The position numbers and the translations under genes were made by a program. Of a stretch of DNA of 64,000 bases, positions 9,054 through 17,826 are shown piece after piece (positions within the stretch are counted from its first letter, which is position 1; each line of letters starts with the position of its first letter). The stretch covers positions 62,001-126,000 of the forward strand of contig JAFEVB010000037.1 of assembly GCA_032629725.1 (NCBI GenBank). The letters are read 5' to 3'. The notes below the pieces were generated by a model. It was not told the DNA's origin. It worked only from the letters and a program-made list of their open reading frames with translations, and ran no database searches. The DNA is from Gremmenia infestans. Its lineage: Eukaryota; Ascomycota; Leotiomycetes; Helotiales; Hamatocanthoscyphaceae.

Positions 9054-11942
9054 ATGCCTGAGAAAGTCTACAAAAAGTTCGAGGACGATGACCCCAAGCC
9101 TTCAGTAGCCTCCAGCGAGATCAATGGGGCGAGTAGCAGTACGAATTTGGAGAAGAAGAAAAAAAAGAGCAGCGGGCACACTGCTGCTACCAGCACCGTG
9201 AATGAGAGAAAGCGTTTCCCAGATGGCACCCCAAAATCCCTATCTCCTGTCAAATCAAATACGGCCCAGACCTCCGAAGCAGACACCATCGACAAACAGA
9301 GAACGAAAAGACCAAAATCTAGTTCGTTTGCTAATGATGACACCAAGAGCAAGAGTGCAAAGCCACACGGTATCAATGGCACAGTTCCAGAGAAGGTGCA
9401 ACGTCAAGACAATGTATCGAAGACTGGACAGGGTGTGCAGAAGACGCAGCAGAATGGTATTAGCAAACCTCAGTACAATAGGAATTCTCCTCATATTCAA
9501 GAACTTCTGAGGATTGCCAAAGCTCTCGAAGAAACACGCATGACTCTGCCTATCTGGTCTCAGAAGGCCAACATCCGATGGTCTCTGCGGCTACACGACG
9601 TGATGCTTCTCAACGGAGAGACAGGATCTGGCAAAAGTACTCAGGTTCCTCAATTCCTTTACACAGAGCCTTGGTGCCAGAGGCAAAAGGTCACGGTCGA
9701 GGAAGATGGAAGGAAACAGGAAATAAACGTTGGGGGCATGATTGCAATCACACAGCCTCGTCGAATTGCTGCCATGACGCTCGCGCAGCGTGTGGCTCGA
9801 GAACTAGGTTCACCCCTCAAGCAAGGCCAAGATCCAAAACTTGAAGGTAAAGTGGGTTTCTCCGTGCGATTCGACACTTTCGTGCCCAAGGGCACCCGAA
9901 TAAAGTTTGTTACAGAGGGAACGCTTTTACAAGAGATGCTTCACGACCCATACCTTACAAAGTACAGTGCCGTCATTGTGGACGAAATTCATGAGAGAAG
10001 CGTGGATGTAGATCTCATTGCTGGTTTTCTCCGTCAGATAGTACATGGCGATAAGAAAGGTCGTGGTGGAGTCCCACTGAAAGTTGTTCTCATGAGTGCA
10101 ACGATGGATCTAGGAGGATACGAAGCATTCTTCGCAAAGCCAGAATGGGATCCAACATATGTACCAGGTCAGAATTACGGCAAGGTTCTCGCACCTCATA
10201 TCCCGGAAAACGAGAGATTACTGGATGAGCTGAAGAAACATGAAGAAGCCCCAAAGACCCAGCTGAAGAAGCCTGCCAAGCATGGTGCCAAGAAGGATGG
10301 AAAGGAGAATGGGACCGGAGACGCCCAAAATAACGTGAAGGGTGGCCATAAGAAGGCTGCAGGAAAAAATGGAGAAGAGCCTAGATCGCGGCGGTCATCG
10401 ACGGATACGACATGCTCATCTTGGAGTGGAATTAGTGACCCTATCGAGATGATTGAAGAAGTGAAGATCAAGACTATTCCCGGCGTCCCAGAAGGCGATA
10501 TCGAACCAAGTGGAGTGGGTAATGAATATGTCCGTGGCCGACAATATTCAGTTGACATCATATATGAGCGCGAAAAACCTTTGGACGTCTTAGAACGTAT
10601 GCGTCAAGTCATTATTGACATAAATTCACAAGAAGCTCTTCCTGGAGACATCCTTGCCTTTGTTACAGGTCAAGACGATATCGAAACGCTTCAACGCCAA
10701 CTCAACCAGGAGGTTGCTAAATCCGAGAAGAAGAAGGAGAAGGTTCCACGCATGAAAGTAATGCCACTTTACGGATCACTGTCAGCGGAAGCTCAACAAG
10801 CGGCTTTTGAACCAGTCAGAGAAAGATTCACGCGAAAAGTAGTCCTGGCCACAAATATTGCAGAAACGTCCGTCACGGTCTCTGGTGTACGATATGTTGT
10901 GGACGGTGGTATGGTGAAAGTTAAGCGATACCGCGCAGCCTTAGGGATGGACTCGCTCTTGCCGACAGCCATCTCCAAAGTCTCTGCCGTTCAAAGACTT
11001 GGCCGTGCTGCTCGTGAAGCCAAAGGGCGTTGTTGGAGAATCTACACGAAGGAGCAGTATGAACGTTTCAATGAGGATGACATACCAGAGATACTGCGAA
11101 GCTCTGCGCTTGAGGCAGTACTAAAGATGAAAGCTCGCGGCGTGGGCAATCCCCTTACATTCCCACTGATGGACATTCCAGACACCGAAAATCTCAAGAA
11201 AGCCCTCGGACAACTCGTCGGAATGGGTGCGTTGGAGCAAACTCAAGAACTTACCGAGATTGGAAAGAAAATGGCCAGGTTTCCTCTTCCGGCTCAATAT
11301 GGACGAGTTGTGATCGCGGCTGCGGAACCAGAAGCAAATTGTCTCTTGGAGGTCATCGACATAATTTCACTACTTACCACCGAGTCTGAAATATTCGCAA
11401 ATCCCAAATCAGAAGAAGATAACGAAGCCTTCGAATCCAGCCGCAACGATATCACCCGGCGTGAAGGCGATCTTATAACCCTTCTTACCACAATGCAGCG
11501 CTACATCTCCGAGAACACCGACCGCAACGTATGGTGCGAGAAGCACCATGTCAACGCTCGAGCCATGCGGATGGCGGTAAACATCCGCAAACAGCTGCAC
11601 ACGCTTTGTTTTGACCAGAAGCTTTTGACTGAGCGTCCTTCCAACATGCCGCAGCTATTTGAGCCGACGTCCCCCGAGAAGGCTGAAACGATTCTCAAGA
11701 CCTTTTTGGGTGCTTTCGGTACTAGAACTGCAACTCTACGACCCGATGGTACATACATGACTTTGCAACCGAAGAACAAAATAGCGATACATCCATCGAG
11801 TGTACTGTATGGGAGGAAAGTAGAGGCCATAATGTTCCTGGAACATGTCTTTACGAAGAAGAATTACGCAAAGAAAGTTAGCGCAATACAGGCGCAGTGG
11901 ATTGTAGAAGCGATGCAGTTTGAGCGTTTCAAAAGCGGGTAG
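9054..11942 (+). CDS. DHR2: DEAH-box RNA helicase, Dhr2-like (ribosome biogenesis)
   Basis: Intronless, 962 residues from the ATG at 9054 (MPEKVYKKFEDDD). Residues 1-140 are Lys/Ser/Thr-rich and disordered. The helicase core follows: motif I GETGSGKST (188-196), Ia TQPRR, II DEIH (310-313), III SAT (348-350), V TNIAETS and VI QRLGRAAR (647-654), then ratchet/winged-helix and OB-fold domains. A Lys/Gly-rich insert of about 110 residues (about 385-495) separates the RecA lobes and is longer than usual for DEAH helicases. DEAH proteins unwind RNA or RNP using ATP. Dhr2 acts in nucleolar 18S rRNA maturation. Motif VI has Ala where QRxGRAGR normally has Gly. Helicase identity is certain. Assignment to Dhr2 rather than another DEAH subgroup rests on recalled similarity of RMTLPIW...GETGSGKSTQVPQFLY. 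Confidence 0.82.
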   Translation: MPEKVYKKFEDDDPKPSVASSEINGASSSTNLEKKKKKSSGHTAATSTVNERKRFPDGTPKSLSPVKSNTAQTSEADTIDKQRTKRPKSSSFANDDTKSKSAKPHGINGTVPEKVQRQDNVSKTGQGVQKTQQNGISKPQYNRNSPHIQELLRIAKALEETRMTLPIWSQKANIRWSLRLHDVMLLNGETGSGKSTQVPQFLYTEPWCQRQKVTVEEDGRKQEINVGGMIAITQPRRIAAMTLAQRVARELGSPLKQGQDPKLEGKVGFSVRFDTFVPKGTRIKFVTEGTLLQEMLHDPYLTKYSAVIVDEIHERSVDVDLIAGFLRQIVHGDKKGRGGVPLKVVLMSATMDLGGYEAFFAKPEWDPTYVPGQNYGKVLAPHIPENERLLDELKKHEEAPKTQLKKPAKHGAKKDGKENGTGDAQNNVKGGHKKAAGKNGEEPRSRRSSTDTTCSSWSGISDPIEMIEEVKIKTIPGVPEGDIEPSGVGNEYVRGRQYSVDIIYEREKPLDVLERMRQVIIDINSQEALPGDILAFVTGQDDIETLQRQLNQEVAKSEKKKEKVPRMKVMPLYGSLSAEAQQAAFEPVRERFTRKVVLATNIAETSVTVSGVRYVVDGGMVKVKRYRAALGMDSLLPTAISKVSAVQRLGRAAREAKGRCWRIYTKEQYERFNEDDIPEILRSSALEAVLKMKARGVGNPLTFPLMDIPDTENLKKALGQLVGMGALEQTQELTEIGKKMARFPLPAQYGRVVIAAAEPEANCLLEVIDIISLLTTESEIFANPKSEEDNEAFESSRNDITRREGDLITLLTTMQRYISENTDRNVWCEKHHVNARAMRMAVNIRKQLHTLCFDQKLLTERPSNMPQLFEPTSPEKAETILKTFLGAFGTRTATLRPDGTYMTLQPKNKIAIHPSSVLYGRKVEAIMFLEHVFTKKNYAKKVSAIQAQWIVEAMQFERFKSG

Positions 11943-12222
11943 ATGGGACTGGGCATTTGAACTGGAGATCTGGAGTTAGGTGTTTGAAATACCCCAATCT
12001 GCGATAAAACAAGTAAGAAGTGGTGATATAGAATTTGTTTCTCAAAGCATGTGTGAACTAGACCACCAGGACTGGACACTGATACGTCTGAAATCGACCG
12101 GGCACTGAGGTCTCTCAATCAGATTCGAATCTGACTCCGACATGCAATTTACAATGCGTGGAGTTTACAGGCTAGATGACAAGTACGGTCTTTACAAGTA
12201 TTCATCGCGTCCGTGTATACTT

Positions 12223-15021
12223 TTAGTCTGCCACCTCGACGACCTTCCCCACAAAGCCATCTAGCCCAGCAACTCCTTTCTCTCCCCTCTCTGTCCCATG
12301 ATAGAGACCATGACCACCTCCAGGCATGACCAGAATTTGCGATCCTAGCTCAATCCACTCCCGATTAGTCAACAATTCAAACGTCAAGTCAATCACACCA
12401 TCAGAACCAAAAATAGGAGCTGCAGGCAATTCTGCTTCCACCCCAGCATCTTCATCTAAACCAAAGACTGCTTCTTCCACCTCTTCCAACTTTTCTTCTT
12501 CCGCTAAACGAGCTATAGAAGCGTTTTCTTCATGAGGGAAGACGCGTAAGACTTTTGCAGAGGCACGGACACTAGCATTATATACAACCACCAAGCTCCC
12601 CGGTGTAATAGAGTTGACATCGCTGTCTTCAAAAGATGCAGTGAATCCAGCCGCAGCCTGGAGCGTATGCCCGGTCTCCAGCATATGGCGACTTGGAATC
12701 GCTGCGACCATGCCCTTTCGCACTTGGGGCGCAGTTCGTGCTGGACGCTCAAAAGGACCGTTCGATAGTTCTTCCTCTAGGAGATCGAAGATGATCCCAA
12801 TAGTGCCTACCTGCCCAGCCTCGAGTGTATGTACTGGTAAACGAAGATTACGCATGCTTACAATTTGAGCATTGTGCCATTCTCCCTTTGTTACCGATGC
12901 TGAAGTAGCATTGCGAGAGGTAATCCGGACAAAATCAGCACTGGACGCACGAGGCAATGACATCCCAAGGCTGGCTGGCGAGGATTTTGTTCCGGATCGG
13001 CTGAGAGATGAATCATCACCTTCTGCTTCTGCTGGAAACGGACCCACAACGATGGTATCGCCAACTGACAATTCCCCAAATCTCGAATATCCAGCTACCA
13101 CAACCCCAGTATCATTTGAGGTAAGGCCTTTAGAGGCGAGTGATTCGTACGACGCTGGGACTCCGAAAACGTCTTCAATATGGAATAAACAAGCTGGTTG
13201 CTCTGGATTTAAAACGGGTCCAGTAAAATCACGAGAGGTTGGAGTAGGTGGGACCGGCAGTCCCCGCAATAAAGCATGCATGGACCGAATGCCAGTCCCT
13301 TTGGCTGCACTAGTCATAAGTATAGGTACAACAGACGTAAGGCTACCGGCGACAGTCATCTTGTCGACTACATCTTGAACTGCGGTATCATCTCTCTCTA
13401 TAATCGTAGCTAAATCCGACTCCAGAATAGTTTTTGAATGGTCCGGCGGGAAAATTGAAGGCGTCCGGTTTGCATCTTTTATGCCAGAGAGAATTTTGGA
13501 TACAGTTTGACGCAGACCGGTTTTCGAGGCCAGATCACTCTTGGTGATAATAATTGCCAAGGGCTTATCGAGTTTTAGACAAAGCGCGAGGTGTGCTTTC
13601 GCGAGGTCAACGCCGGACCCAACTGTTCCAAGTATATCTTGAGCAGATGATGTGCCACCTGCGCCACTTGGAGCATTGTCACCGTCATCAGCGGCGATAC
13701 AAAGGATATTCCAATGCGGGGCCCATCCAACAAGGCCTCGAACCGTGGTTCGACGATATTTGGGATGACCCGCAGCATCGGAAACGAAGACCAGACGGCC
13801 ACTTTCAGCCGAAGCGTGAATATCGGTCCAGGAGCTGATGTTTCCAGATGCATAGTTTTTGACCTCCGCGCCTTTATAACCAAGTAGTTCTTGTGCTACG
13901 GAACTCGTTACTCCGGATGCTATCTCATGTCGATGTTTTAGAAGACTAAGTCTACTCTTGCCTCTGCCGTTGTCAAATGTTGCAGTCAATAAGGTTCCCA
14001 ACAGGGTGGATTTTCCCGAAGTTGTAGGGCCAGTCAAAGTCACCCGTAATTGTTCAGTGGCCCGAGTCCTCCTTTGGAATTGTTTGGAAAAATCGATAAG
14101 CTGGGCTGCAGTTTGAATTTCAGTCTCGGCGCGTGGCAGGAGTGGCGGAATGATTGCTCTATAAGCTTCTCTGGAGCTCAAGTCGGGGGTTACAAGCGCC
14201 TCTGCAACCCAAAGCTGTGCCTGGTGACGGAGTGCCTTTGCTACATCGTTGGAGGCTGTGGGGACTGCGACTTTCCGCTGGTCTTCCTCCGAAGGGAGTC
14301 CGCGAGAGGCTTCTGCACCAGCGAATGACTCCTGCCACTCGCATTCTCCTACCACTATCATACGTACAATTTCAAGGGTACACCCTAGACTGGCTGCCAT
14401 TGCTCTGAGATTGGTCAAACTCTCATCCATCTCATCCTTGGTCAGGCCAACCAACGTCCCATCGTCGGACACACCGATTTCATAGAGAGCTCCCCGGCTT
14501 TCTTCAAGCCCAGCAAGAAGTTTTGCGGGTCTAGATGGTGTTTGCAAGCTTGACGCAGCTTCGGGCAGTTTTGGGAGGACAAGATCACTAGTAGATGAGG
14601 CATGATAAGGAGAAGACTGTTGCAGTCGCCACAGCAGTTGTGTGGTCAATTGCTCCAAACGGGTTTGCCTGGACTGATTCGAGGGTGCTGGGATTGGCGT
14701 CGAAGTATTGGGGGCAGTCTGGCGAGGGCGTTGTTGCTTGCTTTGCCCAGATCGATTAACTGGCTCGCCGGTAGTTGACGAGCTGTAGGTCCTTCTGGGC
14801 CTTAGCAATAAGTGTAATTTATACTCCGTCGGGCCATCTTGAGGCTCTGCATCCAGTCGTGTAACCCCATAGTCCGAAAGCTCGCCCGAAGGTGGAAGCG
14901 GGGTCGATGTCGCGCTTCGATTCTTAGGTTGAGGTGTTGATGGTTTCGGGGAGTCTGTAGGTGTTGCCCACGGAGAGGAAACGGTGGGCACTTCGGGGTC
15001 GAATGTAAATATGGATGCCAT
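12223..15021 (-). CDS. GTPBP1/GTPBP2-like translational GTPase
   Basis: Intronless, 932 residues. The start is the ATG at 15021 (MASIFTFDPEVP). Residues 1-130 are Pro/Ser-rich and disordered. The GTPase domain has G1 GPTTSGKST (331-339), the family-typical switch I EIASGVTSSVAQELLGY (366-382), G3 DAAGHPKYRRT (415-425) and G4 as TKSD (493-496) in place of NKxD. EF-Tu-like beta-barrel domains follow, with VTKGEWHNAQIVSMR and LPVHTLEAGQVGTIGI. Animal GTPBP1/2 are EF-1A-related GTPases linked to ribosome rescue and mRNA turnover. The fungal members are poorly studied, so the role is inferred. It is convergent with the DHR2-like gene (280 bases between stops) and divergent from SEC9. Confidence 0.85.
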   Translation of the reverse strand: MASIFTFDPEVPTVSSPWATPTDSPKPSTPQPKNRSATSTPLPPSGELSDYGVTRLDAEPQDGPTEYKLHLLLRPRRTYSSSTTGEPVNRSGQSKQQRPRQTAPNTSTPIPAPSNQSRQTRLEQLTTQLLWRLQQSSPYHASSTSDLVLPKLPEAASSLQTPSRPAKLLAGLEESRGALYEIGVSDDGTLVGLTKDEMDESLTNLRAMAASLGCTLEIVRMIVVGECEWQESFAGAEASRGLPSEEDQRKVAVPTASNDVAKALRHQAQLWVAEALVTPDLSSREAYRAIIPPLLPRAETEIQTAAQLIDFSKQFQRRTRATEQLRVTLTGPTTSGKSTLLGTLLTATFDNGRGKSRLSLLKHRHEIASGVTSSVAQELLGYKGAEVKNYASGNISSWTDIHASAESGRLVFVSDAAGHPKYRRTTVRGLVGWAPHWNILCIAADDGDNAPSGAGGTSSAQDILGTVGSGVDLAKAHLALCLKLDKPLAIIITKSDLASKTGLRQTVSKILSGIKDANRTPSIFPPDHSKTILESDLATIIERDDTAVQDVVDKMTVAGSLTSVVPILMTSAAKGTGIRSMHALLRGLPVPPTPTSRDFTGPVLNPEQPACLFHIEDVFGVPASYESLASKGLTSNDTGVVVAGYSRFGELSVGDTIVVGPFPAEAEGDDSSLSRSGTKSSPASLGMSLPRASSADFVRITSRNATSASVTKGEWHNAQIVSMRNLRLPVHTLEAGQVGTIGIIFDLLEEELSNGPFERPARTAPQVRKGMVAAIPSRHMLETGHTLQAAAGFTASFEDSDVNSITPGSLVVVYNASVRASAKVLRVFPHEENASIARLAEEEKLEEVEEAVFGLDEDAGVEAELPAAPIFGSDGVIDLTFELLTNREWIELGSQILVMPGGGHGLYHGTERGEKGVAGLDGFVGKVVEVAD

Positions 15022-15846
15022 AATGATTACAAGTAGTATAGCATCTGCCTGCTGCCGCAAATGCAATACTAGAGACTTCCTTTTGAGTCAAAGAGGAAAG
15101 CTCTGTTTAGAAAACAAATAAAGCCTCAAGCTGTTTTTGGTAATTGCCGCCGCCGTATCGTACAGGATATTGATTCCAGGCAGTGTAAGGAGCGAGTGTT
15201 TGTATGGGCGTGATGTATCCGGAAAAGCTGGGACATTGGGGGAATCATCTTGATGATTGACTGGATTGAAGCCTTGGGAGCGATTTGACCAAGTAGGTGG
15301 TAGAGGGGATGGTTGGATTCTAAAGGCGTGTCATTGTGACATGCTGTGTATGTATTGTTGTATGGTGGTGTGTGTGAGTACGTTATGTCTGGATATGGAG
15401 ATTGAAGTAGTGGGGTTATCTGGATGTTATATTAGGTATATTATATAGTATCGTGTTGTATGGCAGATGGGCGACGGAGTCATTCGGGGAAGTGGAGAGG
15501 AGTGGAGTGGAGTGGAGTGGGACGGAAGGCAGGGGCGGGCGGGCAGTTAATAGTCATCGCGCTCGGCGCTTAGTTCCACGGGTCCCGCTCTGATTACTAT
15601 GATTGGCCGATATATAGTGGGTCCCAAACGGGCATGTCAATCTAATTCTGGACAAGGCCGGCGGGGCTGAGTCTCTGAAACTCAACCTGAATCTCTGCTG
15701 CCTCAAGCACAATATAATATTCCCTCCCCCTCTCCGATTCCCTCTTTCTCGCCCTGAAGCCTTTTCCCACCTCTCAAAATACAAAACAAAGACGAATAAC
15801 CCTCCATCTCATCATCCAACACAACACCCTATACCCTACTTTCACA
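15022..15846. promoter_or_regulatory. Divergent promoter, GTPBP-like / SEC9
   Basis: About 0.8 kb. It contains a GAGTG-type tandem repeat at 15499-15520, followed by GC-rich sequence. A strongly pyrimidine-rich tract at about 15720-15846 runs into the SEC9 ATG, a common layout for highly expressed fungal genes. No coding or RNA gene was seen. Confidence 0.5.
15499..15520. repeat. (GGAGT)n pentanucleotide microsatellite
   Basis: Four successive GAGTG/GGAGT units within the SEC9 upstream region. Confidence 0.8.
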
Positions 15847-17260
15847 ATGGGCAAGTTCGGATTCAGCAAGAAAGGGGACGGCGAAGAGGATGCTAGCCGT
15901 TCTGCTCTCTTTGGAAGTCGCTCTTCCAAGAATGCCTCCCCAGCTGCCTCAAATCCCTACGCACAGACAGCCGCAGCTGATCCATACGCACAAGATACCA
16001 ACAAATATGCAAACATGGGCCCTCCATCTGGTTCCCCGTACCAGCAAGCCAGGTCACAATACGGTCTCCCTAGCGGACCTCCTGGGGGTCGAGGTCGAGG
16101 CTTACCTGGAGGTCCTGGTGCAAACAGAGGAGGATCGCCTCCGGGGCCACCGCCCGCAGTGAACCGTGGACCACCAAGTGGAGGTGGCTATGGAGCTGAA
16201 AAATATGGAAGCGGTGGAGGTTACGGCACAAATAGATATGACAATTCACCTAGTTATGGTGCCCCCGCCGCAGACACAGGCTCTAAATACGGTCCTGGTG
16301 GGTATGGAGGACTAGGACGAACAAACAGCAATGAGACGACCACAACGGAAGACAACCGCAACGCCTTATTCGGCGGAGCCAAAGACAGATATGCACAAAA
16401 AGCTACCGCACCTCCTACCAACGGTCAACCAGGTGCTGGGTATGGAGCCGAGTCAGGAGCGTCAGGTGCCGAGGGAGGGTATGGTGAGGAGAGACAGTTG
16501 ACAGCCGAGGAAGAAGAGGAAGAGGATGTTCAAGCAACCAAGCAGCAGATCCGTTTCATGAAGCAGGAGGATGTTTCATCAACCAGGAATGCCCTTCGAA
16601 TTGCAGCCCAAGCCGAGGAAACTGGCAGAGGCACATTGGCAAGACTTGGCGCACAGGGCGAGCGAATTCACAACACAGAAAAGAATTTGGATATCGCCGC
16701 GAACCATAACCGCATCGCTTCGGAGAAGGCCAGAGAACTAAAGACTTTGAATGGGAGCATGTTCGCTGTGCATGTTTCCAACCCCTTTACAGCATCCTCG
16801 AGGAGGGAAAAACGAGATGAAGAGATTCTCGAGAAGCATCGCGCGGAACGTGAACAACGCGATACTACACGCCAAGCTGCATTTGGAAGTCAGCAGCGAA
16901 TGGAACGCAATTTCAAAGACCTCCAGCCGGGAGACCAAGGCTATCGACCACAGCAGACTAAACAAAGCCTTGCGGACCGGTCCAAGTTTCAGTTCGAGCC
17001 AGATTCTGAGGACGAAGAGATGGAAAACGAGATTGACAGCAACATCGATGCATTGGGTCATGCTGCTGGCCGATTGAATCTTTTGGCGAGAGCTACAGGC
17101 AAGGAAGTAGAAGCTCAGAATGATGTTATCGACCGGGTTATTGTAAAGGTCAGTTGCCCATTGTCCCTTATACCATCTCATATACTAATGTACTTGGCAG
17201 AGCGACCGGGTGGACGACCAGATTGCGATGAACCGGGCTAAATTGGATCGGATCCATTGA
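15847..17260 (+). CDS. SEC9: SNAP-25-type t-SNARE Sec9
   Basis: Exons 15847-17148 and 17201-17260 encode 453 residues. The 52-nt intron falls inside the last SNARE helix, and exon 2 supplies its final 19 residues (SDRVDDQIAMNRAKLDRIH). The first third is a Gly/Pro/Tyr/Ala-rich low-complexity region with NPYAQ and DPYAQ motifs. Two SNARE helices follow: about 240-300 (ALRIAAQAEETGRGTLARLG) and about 390-450 (NIDALGHAAGRLNLLARATG), each with a Gln at the expected ionic layer (GAQGERI, EAQNDVI). There is no transmembrane segment, as expected for SNAP-25 proteins. Sec9 pairs with Sso-type syntaxins and the Snc v-SNARE for fusion of exocytic vesicles at the plasma membrane. Length and architecture suit filamentous-fungal Sec9. 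Confidence 0.95.
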
Positions 17261-17826
17261 GTTTTTGGTCATGTTGCTTTTGATAATCACGCTAGAATAT
17301 AGGAGTTTCCACAGATAAGCGTTGCATTTTGCGTCTTTGGGGAGATTCCGCCATCTGAAAGCGTCTCTCACGTGTGTAGTGAAAATAAAGAGCTTCTCTA
17401 AATGTCTCCAGTTTTGGGCATGTGGTACGAAATGTCTCATAGACAGGACAATTTTAATTTTAATAAGATACCACTGTGAATTGCTTGAGTTGCCATTCAG
17501 CTCCATACGGCAGAAGGTACCTATAGTCTAGAAGTTTCAACGGCTCCTTAGGTCTCTATCGGAGTCGATTATAAATACCTTACGTACCGTAGACGAACTG
17601 AATATAAAGTTCTGTCTTGCACTCAACTTATTCACTTATTCTTCCACCCCTGTCATGCCCAGATCCATACCAACATGATTGGTTGAGAGGCTAGCATCGC
17701 TAGTCCCGTCCCATATTAGTGTGATACCTTCCCGCCGCTAATCCTCCAATCTGGGACACTAGACTAGACTGCGATAACAATGGAGGTACCGATATCAACA
17801 ACAACCTTCACGTATCATTGCTCACG
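17261..17826. other. Intergenic: SEC9 3' region and YVC1 promoter
   Basis: About 0.57 kb between co-oriented genes. AT-rich around 17400-17640 with a GGTACC-containing segment near 17516. No gene, RNA or repeat is evident. Confidence 0.5.
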
